Source: Gemmatimonadota bacterium
GTDB lineage: Bacteria > Gemmatimonadota > Gemmatimonadetes > Gemmatimonadales > Gemmatimonadaceae
Assembly: GCA_021413975.1 (NCBI GenBank)
Contig: JAIOPJ010000033.1
Span: 141,629-205,628, forward strand
Reading direction: 5' to 3'
DNA: 64,000 nt
Shown: positions 1 through 8,670 of the stretch, one piece after another
Position numbering within the stretch: position 1 is the first letter of the stretch
Layout: the number at the start of each line of letters is the position of its first letter
The notes under the pieces: generated by a model
What the model was told of the DNA's origin: nothing
What the model saw: the letters and a program-made list of their open reading frames with translations, nothing else
The model's database searches: none
Position numbers and translations under genes: made by a program

Positions 1-964
1 CGCGCTCACCCTTCAGGAGATAGTCGTACAGGTCCACCGTCGCCACGACGGCGCCGCCGCGCCGCACCGTCACGGCCCGGAACGTTCCCTCCTCGGTCGG
101 GCCACCGGCCGCGTAGAGCGCGGTCATGGCCGTCGCCGTGCTGGCCACCCGGTAGCTGGAAGGGCGGGCGACATCGCCGGTCACGAAGACCTGGATCGCC
201 CGAAGCCGCGAGACACTCACGGAGAACTTGGTGCGCGCATCGGCGCCACGCCGGACGCCGGAATAGCTGCGGGCGAGCCGCTCGTAGAGCAGGTCCTCGA
301 GCTGCGACATGGTCAGGTTCGCCACGCTGAGCTGGCCGACCTGCGGGATCACGATGAATCCCTCGCGCGTGATCGGCAGCGTGTGCGCGAGCTCGACCTC
401 GCCCGTCAGGATGAGCACCAACTCGTCCCCGGGGCCAAGGCGATAGTCCGGACCGACGGGGCCGTCCATGACGGGGATGAACTCGCTGGTGGCGTTCCGG
501 AACAACGAGAGCCCGAAGAGTGCGTACGAGGCCTTCTCCTGTTCCGCGGTGCGCTCGACATCGTCACGCACGGTCACGACCGCAGGGCTGGCGTCGCGAT
601 TCGCCGCGGCAGGCTGCTGCCTCAGCATGGTGCGCATCACGGTCGCATCGTCGTTGCTGGAGATGCCCAGGCGCTCGAGCGCGGTCACGATGTCGGACGT
701 CGGAGCAGCGCCGTTCCCGGCGCCTCCCGGGAGGTAGGCGTCGAGGAAGTTCTCCGGATACCCCTCGGCACGCAGCCGCTGCCGCACCTGATCGGCGCTC
801 ATCCCGCTCGTCATCAGCCGCTGCCGGACCTGCGTCGCCAACTCCGGCCGTGCCTGGAGAAGGGCCTGCGCCTCCGAGGGCGACGGGCGTTGGGCGACGG
901 CCGCAACAGAGGTGGCGGCCATCGCGACAGCGATGCAAAGGAGCTTGGACACGCGCTGGGTCAT
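1..964 (-). CDS. Wza-type polysaccharide export protein (SLBB), 3' end off window
   Basis: Read on the minus strand from ATG at 964, the frame stays open for 321 codons to the window edge, so the C-terminus is missing. Residues 1-25 look like a signal peptide (MTQRVSKLLC start, AVAQ near the cleavage site). An alanine/glutamine-rich linker follows. Residues about 173-240 fit the polysaccharide export domain (YRLGPGDELVLIL, then EGFIVIPQVG), and residues about 256-315 fit an SLBB domain (IQVFVTGDVARPSSYRV). Proteins of this family are outer-membrane or periplasmic channels for capsule or exopolysaccharide. A candidate promoter lies upstream. The glycosyltransferase at 3066 and heptose kinase at 5315 suit an envelope-sugar locus. 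The polymer exported is unknown. Confidence 0.85.
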   Translation of the reverse strand, partial: MTQRVSKLLCIAVAMAATSVAAVAQRPSPSEAQALLQARPELATQVRQRLMTSGMSADQVRQRLRAEGYPENFLDAYLPGGAGNGAAPTSDIVTALERLGISSNDDATVMRTMLRQQPAAANRDASPAVVTVRDDVERTAEQEKASYALFGLSLFRNATSEFIPVMDGPVGPDYRLGPGDELVLILTGEVELAHTLPITREGFIVIPQVGQLSVANLTMSQLEDLLYERLARSYSGVRRGADARTKFSVSVSRLRAIQVFVTGDVARPSSYRVASTATAMTALYAAGGPTEEGTFRAVTVRRGGAVVATVDLYDYLLKGER

Positions 965-1002
965 CGGGGGGATGGGTGGTGAGGACTGCGGTTCCGACCT
1001 CG

Positions 1003-1031
1003 AACTTAGTCCGACGCCCGTCGATACCCAA
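1003..1031 (-). promoter_or_regulatory. Candidate promoter of the polysaccharide export gene
   Basis: On the minus strand TTGGGT (1031-1026) is followed after 17 nt by TAAGTT (1008-1003). This predicts a leader of about 30 nt before the ATG at 964. The -10 fits the TANNNT form seen elsewhere in the window; the -35 matches only in its TTG. Confidence 0.45.
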
Positions 1032-1140
1032 GACTGCAGGGGGACGGACCGGCCCGGTCCACCGAAACGGCGGACCACCGGGTAACGACAGGGCGGGAGC
1101 AGAAGCCGCGCTCGACCGCGTGGATCCGAGACACCGTCAA

Positions 1141-1214
1141 TGGGCGCGGAGGGGCTCGAACCCCCGACCTCTGCTGTGTGAAAGCAGCGCTCTAACCAGC
1201 TGAGCTACGCGCCC
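1141..1214 (-). tRNA. tRNA-Val (anticodon CAC)
   Basis: A full cloverleaf reads on the minus strand: acceptor GGGCGCG/CGCGCCC, D-arm with GCTC/GAGC, anticodon stem CTGCT/AGCAG with loop TTCACAC, and a T-loop TTCGAGC. The anticodon is CAC. The discriminator base is A at 1141. No CCA is encoded, so the CCA-adding enzyme at 6342 must add it. Confidence 0.95.
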
Positions 1215-1225
1215 GGCAAGCCCTG

Positions 1226-1254
1226 AATCTATCCGAACACCGAGGGCGGTTCAA
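1226..1254 (-). promoter_or_regulatory. Promoter of tRNA-Val
   Basis: On the minus strand TTGAAC (1254-1249) is separated by exactly 17 nt from TAGATT (1231-1226). The predicted start site near 1219 lies about 5 nt before the mature tRNA 5' end. Confidence 0.75.
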
Positions 1255-1260
1255 GTGAGC

Positions 1261-1285
1261 CCCATCTTCCATCCTCGATCCTGAG
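1261..1285 (-). repeat. GA/CT-rich intergenic element, copy A
   Basis: On the plus strand this reads CATCTTCCATCCTCGATCC, so it is purine-rich on the transcribed minus strand. It begins 3 nt after the 3' end of the tRNA-Ile/Met gene. It belongs to the family of CATCC/TTCATCC-type spacers also found near 9350, 24610, 24730, 37080, 37180 and 56840. Confidence 0.5.
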
Positions 1286-1287
1286 AA

Positions 1288-1360
1288 TGGGCCCAGCAGG
1301 ATTCGAACCTGCGCACTTCGGATTATGAGTCCGCCGCTCTAACCGCTGAGCTATGGGCCC
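1288..1360 (-). tRNA. tRNA with CAT anticodon, probably tRNA-Ile2
   Basis: The cloverleaf reads on the minus strand with acceptor GGGCCCA/TGGGCCC, loop CTCATAA and anticodon CAT. The short D-loop (AGCGGTTA) and the anticodon stem resemble the minor tRNA-Ile whose C34 is changed to lysidine by TilS. Elongator tRNA-Met shares the same loop and cannot be excluded. It is not an initiator: the 5' end pairs fully. No CCA is encoded. Confidence 0.85.
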
Positions 1361-1441
1361 GACTGGCGAAGTCTTACCCCGTTCAACCGACGCAGCAAGC
1401 AGCGTCCATGGCTCCATTGCCTCCTCGCGACCCCGATCCGC

Positions 1442-2926
1442 ATGTTTCGACGATTCTCACTTCCCCTCCGCGCCATGTCCCGACGTGTCTTCGCTCTGGT
1501 CGTGTCGATCTGCGCTACCGCCTGTCGTGACGACGTCGTGTCTCCCAACACCGACGCGGCGGCCGCCATACTCGACTCCGTCGCTGTCCCCGCGACGAAC
1601 GTCCTCAGCCGGCGCGTCTTCGCGAGACTGTCCAACGCGGATTCCGCCTGGGTGATCGTCACGGGCGTCGGCGATCAGGTGCAGCGAACGCCGGCAGCGC
1701 GCGTGTCCGATGGACCGCAGGAGTTCCTCGTCCTCGGGCTTCGGCAATCCACGCAGTATTCGCTGCAGGTGGTCGCGCGCTCGAGTGGGGGGCGACTGAC
1801 GACCAGCGACCCCATCCCGATGACGACGGACAGCGTGCCCGCCCCGCTCCGGGCCGTCCGCTTCGACGTCACCGGAACGGCATCGGCGGGCTTCACGATG
1901 TTTCACATCAACGTCGACAGCACCGGATACGTCGTGATCTTCGACTCGCTCGGTGCGCTTCGCTGGTACTTCAGCGCTTCCCCATTCATGCCGAACGGGA
2001 ACGTCGGCGACGTCCGACAGTTGCGTGGCGGTGGCTTCCTTGTCTACCTCGGACTCTCCTCGGGGTGGCAACCCGTGGTCGGTCGCTTCGTCCAGATCTC
2101 GAACGGGGGCACGATCGTCCGGAGTATCCCGACGCCGGCACCGCTGTACACCGACAATCACGAGATCGTGCCGTTGTATGATGGCGACTCGCTCACGGGC
2201 GCGCTGTTCGCCGCGTACGACTTGCGCACTGTCGACATGACGACGTACGGAGGAGCCGACACGGCGCAGATCGCGGGACACTATCTCCTCCGCCAGACGC
2301 TCGGCGGCGGGACCGAGTTCTTCTGGAGCGCGTGGGATCATCTCCGGATCGTCGACTGGATCGAAGAGCCTCTCGCGTTCAAGGCCCGGTCTCCGTTCGA
2401 CTTCGACCATCCGAATGCCATCGCGATCGATCGCGATGGCAACTATGTCGTGTCGTGGCGCCACCTCGGCGAGATCAACAAGATCGACGCGCGCACCGGA
2501 GCGATCCTCTGGCGCTGGGGAGGGGCCAACAATCAGTTCTCGTTCGTTGACGATCCGCTCGGCTTCTTCAGCGGGCAGCACTCGATCGTCGTGCTGGCGA
2601 ATGGCAACTACCTCCTCTACGACAACGGGTTGCGCCACGCGCCGCCCGAATCCCGCGCCGCGGAGTATCGACTCGATCCCCGGCTTCGGACCGCCACTCT
2701 CGTCTGGCAGTATCGCCATTCGCCGCCGATCTACACGCCGTTCACGGGGTCGGTGCAGCGACTCTCGAACGGCAACACGCTCATCGGCTGGGCGGGCGTC
2801 GCTGTCGCTTCCGAGGTGACGCCGGGCGGGCAGCTCGCATGGGAGGGAAGGCTGACCCATCCCCGAGGAGTCATCACGTATCGCGCGACTCGGATCGGCA
2901 ACCTGTACCGTAGCGTCGAACCCTGA
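1442..2926 (+). CDS. Arylsulfotransferase (ASST)-like secreted protein
   Basis: The 494-residue product starts at ATG 1442; a second ATG at 1475 (MSRRVFALVV) gives a more compact signal peptide and could be the true start. Residues about 55-135 look like a fibronectin type III-like module. The rest matches the ASST beta-propeller family: DFDHPNAIAIDRDGNYVVSW, then TGAILWRWGG, then SGQHSIVVLANGNYLLYDNG. Enzymes of this family move sulfate between phenolic compounds in the periplasm, but many relatives are uncharacterised. Three cysteines lie near the N-terminus, but the lipobox is poor. It has no obvious functional partner nearby, so the substrate is unknown. Confidence 0.75.
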   Translation: MFRRFSLPLRAMSRRVFALVVSICATACRDDVVSPNTDAAAAILDSVAVPATNVLSRRVFARLSNADSAWVIVTGVGDQVQRTPAARVSDGPQEFLVLGLRQSTQYSLQVVARSSGGRLTTSDPIPMTTDSVPAPLRAVRFDVTGTASAGFTMFHINVDSTGYVVIFDSLGALRWYFSASPFMPNGNVGDVRQLRGGGFLVYLGLSSGWQPVVGRFVQISNGGTIVRSIPTPAPLYTDNHEIVPLYDGDSLTGALFAAYDLRTVDMTTYGGADTAQIAGHYLLRQTLGGGTEFFWSAWDHLRIVDWIEEPLAFKARSPFDFDHPNAIAIDRDGNYVVSWRHLGEINKIDARTGAILWRWGGANNQFSFVDDPLGFFSGQHSIVVLANGNYLLYDNGLRHAPPESRAAEYRLDPRLRTATLVWQYRHSPPIYTPFTGSVQRLSNGNTLIGWAGVAVASEVTPGGQLAWEGRLTHPRGVITYRATRIGNLYRSVEP

Positions 2927-3065
2927 GTCCGCCTCCGAGCGGATAGGGACGGACACTCTCGGTCAGGACGACGGGTTCGCGAAGACTCGCGACTCCTGCG
3001 GTGCGCACCCGGCGGTCTGTCCGATGCAGGTCTCCCACGCCGGGTGGCGTGCGATATCTTCAGCA

Positions 3066-4268
3066 GTGCCCCCGAAGCTCGCCGCAACCGTTCAGCCCGG
3101 CTCTGACCGGCCCCTCCCGCCTCGCATAGCCGTCGCCATCGTCGTCGACTGGCTCGCCCGGTCCGGCGGCGCCGAGCTCGTCATCCGGGAGCTCCTCGCC
3201 GCCTTCCCCCACGCGACCCTCTTCGCCCTCTTCGACGTCATGCCCCCGGCCGACCGCGCGGCGATCACCGACCGCCCGGCCCGCACGAGCTTCATGCAGC
3301 ACATCCCCGGCATCGCGCGCCGCTACCGCTCGCTCCTGCCGATCATGCCCTTCGCCATCCGGTCGCTCGACCTGAGCGCGTTCGACCTGATCATCTCGAG
3401 CAACCACGCCGTCGCCAAGGGAGTGCGCGTGCGCGAGGGGCAGTTCCATCTCTGCTACTGCCACTCCCCCATGCGCTATGCGTGGGACATGCGCGACGAC
3501 TACCTCGCGGACCACGGCATCACCGGACTCAACGCGCTCGCTGCGCGCGTGTTGCTCCGCCGCATCCGCGACTGGGATCGGTCCTCGGCTGCGGGCGTCG
3601 ATCGCTTCGTCGTGAATTCGCACTTCGTGGGGGAACGCGTCCGCCGCAACTATGGCCGCGAGAGCGTGGTGTTGCATCCGCCCGTCGACATCGACTTCTT
3701 CACGCCGGCGGGGACACACGAGCCCGACCTCTACGTCACCGCCAGCCGTCAGGTCGCCTACAAGAGGATCGATCGGATCGTCGAGGCCTTCCGCGCGCTC
3801 CCCGACCGCCGCCTCGTCGTGCTCGGCGACGGTCCCGAGCACGACCGCATCCACGCCGCAGCGGCCGGCGCACCGAACATCTCACTGCTCGGCGAAGTGC
3901 CTCGCACCGGGCTCCTCGGTTGGTTCCGCAAGGCCCGTGCCTTCGTCTTCGCCGCCGAAGAGGACTTCGGCATCGTCCCGCTCGAGGCGCAGGCCTGCGG
4001 CACGCCGGTGATCGCGTTGGGGCGGGGCGGGGCGCTCGAGACGGTGCGCGGCGAGGCCGGCATGGATCGCACCGGACTCTTCTTCCCCGACGATTCCGCG
4101 GCGAGCATCGCGCAGGCCGTCCGGGATTTCGAGGCGCTCACCGTCGCGCCGAGCGCGTCAGCCTGCCGCGCGAACGCCGAGCGGTTCGCGGCAGCGCGAT
4201 TCAGGGAGGGACTGTTGCGCGAGGTGAGGGACGGCTGGAACGCTGCACGAGCGAACGCCGAACGTTAG
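3066..4268 (+). CDS. Glycosyltransferase family 4 (GT-B fold, WbaZ-like)
   Basis: The product is about 400 residues. The N-terminal half carries the donor-side signature VVDWLARSGGAELVIRELL and CHSPMRYAWDMRDDYL; the C-terminal half has the nucleotide-sugar site (ASRQVAYKRIDRIVEAF, VLGDGPEHDR, EEDFGIVPLEAQACGTPVIA). This fits GT4 enzymes that add sugars, often mannose, to lipid-linked glycans on the cytoplasmic face. I place the start at GTG 3066 because TATCTT (3055-3060) lies 5 nt upstream and implies a leaderless message; an in-frame ATG at 3024 would put that hexamer inside the gene. The exact sugar is unknown. Export may involve the Wza-type protein at the left edge. Confidence 0.85.
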   Translation: MPPKLAATVQPGSDRPLPPRIAVAIVVDWLARSGGAELVIRELLAAFPHATLFALFDVMPPADRAAITDRPARTSFMQHIPGIARRYRSLLPIMPFAIRSLDLSAFDLIISSNHAVAKGVRVREGQFHLCYCHSPMRYAWDMRDDYLADHGITGLNALAARVLLRRIRDWDRSSAAGVDRFVVNSHFVGERVRRNYGRESVVLHPPVDIDFFTPAGTHEPDLYVTASRQVAYKRIDRIVEAFRALPDRRLVVLGDGPEHDRIHAAAAGAPNISLLGEVPRTGLLGWFRKARAFVFAAEEDFGIVPLEAQACGTPVIALGRGGALETVRGEAGMDRTGLFFPDDSAASIAQAVRDFEALTVAPSASACRANAERFAAARFREGLLREVRDGWNAARANAER

Positions 4269-4322
4269 AACTCGCGAGCGACGAGCGACGTCTCGGGAGC
4301 GATGAACGACGTCTCGGACAAG
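4269..4322. repeat. Convergent spacer with a short direct repeat and a palindrome
   Basis: CGACGTCTCGG occurs twice, starting near 4286 and 4308, with a 22-nt period. A perfect 14-bp palindrome, TACGACGCGTCGTA, lies at 4325-4338 across the stop codon of the minus-strand gene. The spacer separates converging genes, so a bidirectional terminator is possible, but no T-run is present. Confidence 0.35.
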
Positions 4323-5315
4323 CTACGACGCGTCGTACGCCTCGAGGATCTCCCCCGGACTCACCGTCGCCGCGCCCGTCTTCCCGACCTCCACCCCGGC
4401 CGCGTAGTTCGCGATCACCGCCGCCTCGAGGTGCGTCGCCCCCACCGCGAGCATCGCCGCGAGCCACGCAGTCACCGTGTCGCCCGCGCCCACCACGTCG
4501 TACACCTCGCGCGCCGTCGTCGGGATCCGATGGATCACCCCGTCGGGCTCGATCAACGCCATGCCGCGCTCGCTCAACGTGAGCAGCAGCCGCTCGGCCC
4601 CCAGCCGCTTGAGGACGGCGGGGAGCGCCTCCGGATGCTCCAGGTCGACCGTGGCCCCCAACGCCGAGTCGAGTTCGCGCCGGTTCGGCTTGAAGACCGT
4701 CGCGCCCGCGTACGCGAAGAAGTTGCGGTACTTGGGATCGACGACGATCGGGATCCCGCGCTTCTTGGCCGCGGCGACCGCACGTCGGATCACCGGTTCG
4801 ATCAGCACACCCTTGTTGTAGTCCTCCAGGACGAGCGCATCCGCCTCCGACACCGCGAGATCCACCGCGGCGATCAGCGCCTCGACCTCGGCGCCGTCGA
4901 GGTCGCTGTCGACCTCCTCGTCGACCCGCACCACCTGCTGACCCCGCGCGACGATGCGCGTCTTGGTCGTGGTCGGCCGGTCGGTGGTGATGAGCCCCCG
5001 TGGGTCGGCGCCGAGCAACTCGAACATGGTGCGGAACTGCGCCCCCGAGGCGTCGTCGCCGAGCGCCGCCACCAGCTCGGCGCGCGCGCCGAGAGCGACC
5101 GCATTCTGCGCCACGTTCGCGGCACCGCCGAGCGCCTGCCGGCGTTCGCGCACCAGCACCACCGGCACGGGCGCTTCGGGGGAGATGCGCTCCACGTCGC
5201 CGCGCAGGTAGATGTCGAGCATGGCGTCCCCGATGATCGCGATCCGGGTGCGCGCGCCCTCAGGGGCCTCGACGAGGGTCTGGAGTCTCTGGCGGCTGAT
5301 CAGGTCTTTCGGCAT
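4323..5315 (-). CDS. hldE: D-glycero-beta-D-manno-heptose-7-phosphate kinase (HldE N-domain type)
   Basis: This 330-residue PfkB/ribokinase-fold kinase phosphorylates heptose 7-phosphate at C1 in the ADP-heptose route to LPS core. Visible motifs are IIGDAMLDIYLRGDVERISP at the start, the GGAANVAQNAVALGA substrate region, NKGVL, and the C-terminal anion-hole motif VVGAGDTVTAWLAA with its catalytic Asp. The adenylyltransferase half of bifunctional HldE is absent, so this is the kinase domain alone. No other ADP-heptose gene is in the window. CATCTT (5328-5323) sits 7 nt before the ATG, a near-miss to the leaderless -10 pattern. It diverges from the EamA transporter gene. Confidence 0.85.
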   Translation of the reverse strand: MPKDLISRQRLQTLVEAPEGARTRIAIIGDAMLDIYLRGDVERISPEAPVPVVLVRERRQALGGAANVAQNAVALGARAELVAALGDDASGAQFRTMFELLGADPRGLITTDRPTTTKTRIVARGQQVVRVDEEVDSDLDGAEVEALIAAVDLAVSEADALVLEDYNKGVLIEPVIRRAVAAAKKRGIPIVVDPKYRNFFAYAGATVFKPNRRELDSALGATVDLEHPEALPAVLKRLGAERLLLTLSERGMALIEPDGVIHRIPTTAREVYDVVGAGDTVTAWLAAMLAVGATHLEAAVIANYAAGVEVGKTGAATVSPGEILEAYDAS

Positions 5316-5374
5316 GCGGGGAAAGATGCGTAAACTCCCGCCGCGCGCCCACTGCTGCCCTCAATCCCATCGAC

Positions 5375-6328
5375 GTGCGCCAGGCCCACCCGCCGCGAAT
5401 CCTCCCAGCCGTGCTCCTCGCGGCGGTTCTCGGCATCTCCGTTAGCGGGCCGCTCGCGCGACTCTCCGCCGCGGCACCGCTCGCGATCGCTGCCTGGCGT
5501 CTCGGGCTCTCGGTGGGGCTCATCAGCATCTTCCTGGTCGCCACCGGGAGTTGGCGCGAGTACCGGTCGCTGGCGCGCCGAGACCTCCTGATCGCGCTCG
5601 GCGCCGGCGCGGTGCTGGCGTTGCACTTCTGGAGCTGGATCATGTCGATCTCGCTCACGACGGTCGCGGCGAGCATCGTCCTCGTGAATCTGCATCCCGT
5701 GGTGATGGTCGCCGGCTCTGCGCTCTTCCTGCACGAGCACCCCACTCGCGCACAGGTGTCGGGCATCGCGGTGGCGATGCTGGGCGCCGTCGTCGTGGCC
5801 TATGGGGACGCGGGCGGCACCGCGACCGCTCCCAACGCGTTCGCCGGCGATCTCCTGGCCCTCATCGGTGCGGCGACGGTGGGCGTGTACTACCTCGTGG
5901 GCCGCTCGCTCCGCCAGCGGCTCTCGCTCTGGCCGTACGTAGGGCTGGTCTATGGCGCCTGTCTCGCGGTCGTGCTCCTGCTCGCGACGATTACCGGCGT
6001 GCCGCTCTGGTCGCAGCCGGCCCGCGAGATGTGGATCTTCGCCGGCATCGCCCTCGGCCCCATGATGCTCGGCCACACCGGCTTCAACTGGTCGTTGCGC
6101 CACGTGCCGGCGTATGTGGTGAGTCTCGCGCTCCTCGCCGAGCCGGTGGGTGCGACGCTGTTGGCGGCCTTTCTCCCTGGGATCGCCGAGACGCCGAGCC
6201 CTTGGACGATGACCGGCGGCGTCGTGATCCTCGTGGGACTGGCGGTCGGCACGCTCGGCGGCGCGCGCGATGCCGCACCCGATCCGGATATCGATCCCGC
6301 ACCCGATCCAACCGACCCTCGACGTTAG
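5375..6328 (+). CDS. EamA/DMT-family transporter
   Basis: The 317-residue product is almost entirely hydrophobic, with about ten predicted membrane helices in two EamA repeats (first about residues 10-145, second about 155-295). The start is GTG 5375. TAAACT at 5331-5336 is the nearest -10 candidate and gives a leader of about 30 nt. The family exports small metabolites such as amino acids; the substrate cannot be told from sequence. The tail has a repeated DPDIDPAPDP-like stretch. The stop codon TAG (6326-6328) is also the first half of the -10 of the next gene. Confidence 0.85.
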   Translation: MRQAHPPRILPAVLLAAVLGISVSGPLARLSAAAPLAIAAWRLGLSVGLISIFLVATGSWREYRSLARRDLLIALGAGAVLALHFWSWIMSISLTTVAASIVLVNLHPVVMVAGSALFLHEHPTRAQVSGIAVAMLGAVVVAYGDAGGTATAPNAFAGDLLALIGAATVGVYYLVGRSLRQRLSLWPYVGLVYGACLAVVLLLATITGVPLWSQPAREMWIFAGIALGPMMLGHTGFNWSLRHVPAYVVSLALLAEPVGATLLAAFLPGIAETPSPWTMTGGVVILVGLAVGTLGGARDAAPDPDIDPAPDPTDPRR

Positions 6329-6341
6329 CTTTCCCCGCACG

Positions 6342-7640
6342 ATGCCCGAGCGCCTCTCCCCTCCGAAGTCGATCAAGGAGATCTGCAGCACCCTCGAGCG
6401 CGCCGGCCATGAGGCCTGGTGCGTCGGCGGCGCCGTGCGCGACGCCCTGCTCGGCATCCCCACCCTCGACTGGGACATCGCCACCTCGGCGCACCCCGAG
6501 CAGGTCCAGAAGCTCTTCCGTCGCACCATCCCGGTCGGCATCCAGTTCGGGACGGTCGGCGTGCTCGACCGCGACGGCGTCCTGCACGAGGTCACCACGT
6601 TCCGGCACGACGTCGAGACCGACGGACGTCATGCCGTGGTGCGCTACGGCGCCTCGCTCGACGAGGACCTCGCCCGGCGCGACTTCACGATGAACGCCAT
6701 CGCCGTGCACGCCGAGCGCCTCGAGGTGCGCGATCCGTTCGACGGTCGCGGGGACCTCGAGCGGAAGCTCGTGCGCTGCGTGGGCGAGGCGAGCGAGCGC
6801 ATGCGCGAGGACCGGCTGCGCGCCCTGCGGGCGCTCCGCTTCGCCGGCCGCTTCGGCTTCGCGATCGAGCCGGCGACGTGGCAGGCGATCAAGGAGAGCG
6901 CGCCGCACCTCGGCCGCCTGTCGGTGGAGCGGGTCAAGCAGGAACTCGAGAAGGTCATGGAGCAGGTCGCGCGCCCGTCGCAGACGCTCGAGCGGTATCG
7001 CGAGGCGGGCGTCTTCGGCACGCTGATCCCCGCGCTCGCCGACGTACCCACGGCGCGTTTCGCGGCCATCGACCACCTCGCGCGGCCGGGCCTCAAGGGG
7101 CGCCCGGACCGCCGCGCGCTCCGTCTCGCGGCGCTCTTCGTGGAGCCCGGTGTCGCTCCGGCGCGCGACCTCGAGCGCACGCTCAAGGCGCTCAAGTACA
7201 GCAACGTCGAGGCGCGCGCGGCGGTGGTGCTCGCCGAGGCGGGGGCCGTGGTCCTCTCAACCGGCGTGGACGATGTGACGCTGAGGCGCGCGGTCGCCCG
7301 CATCGGGCGCCTCACGCTCGCGAGCGCCGCGCGCCTGCGCTGGGCCCGTGGCGCCGCCGAGCTGGGGCCGCAAGCCACGGAGGACCAGCGCCGCACCGCC
7401 CGCCTGGCCGGCATCCGCCTCTATCGGCGCGCCGTGCGCATCGCCTGGCGCGACCCGCTCACCATCGGCGACCTCGCCGTCGACGGCGATGACCTGCGCT
7501 CGGCCGGCGTCCCCCCCGGCCGCGCCATGGGCGACACCCTCCAACGGCTCCTCGAGCTCGTGCTCGACGACCCCGCGAAGAACGAGCGCGAGACGCTGCT
7601 CGCCGACATCCGAGCCACGTTGGCGGGGCCGTCCCGTTAG
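6342..7640 (+). CDS. cca: CCA-adding tRNA nucleotidyltransferase
   Basis: The enzyme adds or repairs the 3' CCA of tRNAs. The 432-residue product has the class II nucleotidyltransferase head (CVGGAVRDALLG, then the catalytic DWDIATSA), the RRDFTMNAIAV motif, and the ERVKQELEKVM region that binds tRNA. Poly(A) polymerase I is the main alternative, since the families share the same core. None of the tRNAs in the window encodes CCA, so the genome needs such an enzyme. The start is ATG 6342, preceded by TAGCTT (6326-6331) with 10 nt between, implying a very short leader. No Shine-Dalgarno is present. Confidence 0.9.
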   Translation: MPERLSPPKSIKEICSTLERAGHEAWCVGGAVRDALLGIPTLDWDIATSAHPEQVQKLFRRTIPVGIQFGTVGVLDRDGVLHEVTTFRHDVETDGRHAVVRYGASLDEDLARRDFTMNAIAVHAERLEVRDPFDGRGDLERKLVRCVGEASERMREDRLRALRALRFAGRFGFAIEPATWQAIKESAPHLGRLSVERVKQELEKVMEQVARPSQTLERYREAGVFGTLIPALADVPTARFAAIDHLARPGLKGRPDRRALRLAALFVEPGVAPARDLERTLKALKYSNVEARAAVVLAEAGAVVLSTGVDDVTLRRAVARIGRLTLASAARLRWARGAAELGPQATEDQRRTARLAGIRLYRRAVRIAWRDPLTIGDLAVDGDDLRSAGVPPGRAMGDTLQRLLELVLDDPAKNERETLLADIRATLAGPSR

Positions 7641-7652
7641 GTTTCGGAGACC

Positions 7653-8666
7653 ATGCTCGCCCTGAATCTCGACGTCGAAGTCACGCGCGCGGACGTCGTC
7701 GAATCGCAGCACCGTGTGCACGCTGCCGTCATCGGGGCCGACGAGGTCCTCGTCGCCGCCGCGCGCGACGCGCATCTGGTCTCCATGTGGCGGTCCTGCG
7801 CGAAGTTCTTCCAGGTGATCCCGTTCCTCGCGTCGGGCGGCTTCGAACAGCTGGGCTGGGACAACGAGCAGCTGGCACTCGCGGTCGCGTCGCACGGCGG
7901 CGAGCCGGAGCACCTCGCGGTCGCCGCGCGCATGCTCGCCTCGCTGGGTCTCGAGGAGGGCGACCTCGCCTGCGGACCGCATGAGCCGCTCTCGTCGCGC
8001 GGCGCGAAGCTCTGGCGCGAGAGCGGCCAGCCCCTCACGCGCCTGCACAACAACTGCTCGGGCAAGCATGCGGCGATGCTCGCGCGGGCCAAGACCTCGG
8101 GGTGGGCGACGCGCGGCTACGAGCAGGTCGACCATCCCGTACAGCGCGCCTGCCTCGGCGAGGTCTCGTCGTGGACGGGCGTGCCGCTCGACGACATGCC
8201 CGTGGGCGTCGACGGCTGCGGCGTCGCGGTCATGGCGCTCCCGCTCGACCGCATGGCGCTCGCGTATTCGCGCTGGGGCCGCGCCGTGCAGGCCGGCGAG
8301 GAGATCCCCGCTCGCGTGGCCGCCTCCGTGCGCAGGTATCCGCACCTCCTCGGCGGGACCGACCGGTTCGACACCGTCCTCCTGCAGGAGACCAACGGCA
8401 CGATCATCGCCAAGGTCGGCGCCGAAGGCGTGCATTCGGTGGCCGTGCCCGGGATGGGGCTGGGGATCGCGATCAAGGTCGAGGACGGCGCGCTGCGGGC
8501 CCAGCATGTGGCGGTGCTCGCGGCCTTGCAGCAGCTCGGCGTGCTCCCGGCCGAACTGCCTCCCCGGCTGGCCGACTTCGCCATGCGCCCGGTGCGCAAC
8601 ACCCGAGGCGAGCACGTGGGCGAGATCCGGCCGGTGCTCGGAAGCGTCCGCTCCGCGGCGCAGTAG
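7653..8666 (+). CDS. L-asparaginase II family (Rhizobium etli type)
   Basis: This 337-residue protein belongs to the asparaginase family typified by Rhizobium etli AnsA, unrelated to the E. coli enzymes. It hydrolyses L-asparagine to aspartate and ammonia in the cytoplasm. The SMWRSCAKFFQ segment supplies the Ser-X-X-Lys catalytic pair, NNCSGKHAAML supplies a metal-binding Cys and Lys, and VDGCGV supplies the second Cys of the zinc site. TAGGTT (7638-7643) lies 9 nt before the ATG and overlaps the stop codon of cca; a weak GGAG also precedes the start. The decarboxylase-like gene follows after 4 nt, so the two are probably cotranscribed. Confidence 0.88.
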   Translation: MLALNLDVEVTRADVVESQHRVHAAVIGADEVLVAAARDAHLVSMWRSCAKFFQVIPFLASGGFEQLGWDNEQLALAVASHGGEPEHLAVAARMLASLGLEEGDLACGPHEPLSSRGAKLWRESGQPLTRLHNNCSGKHAAMLARAKTSGWATRGYEQVDHPVQRACLGEVSSWTGVPLDDMPVGVDGCGVAVMALPLDRMALAYSRWGRAVQAGEEIPARVAASVRRYPHLLGGTDRFDTVLLQETNGTIIAKVGAEGVHSVAVPGMGLGIAIKVEDGALRAQHVAVLAALQQLGVLPAELPPRLADFAMRPVRNTRGEHVGEIRPVLGSVRSAAQ

Positions 8667-8670
8667 AACG

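Noticed and set aside
1229..1417. Open frames across the two tRNA genes
   Set aside because: They translate tRNA sequence and carry the familiar spurious peptide seen when tRNA genes are translated.
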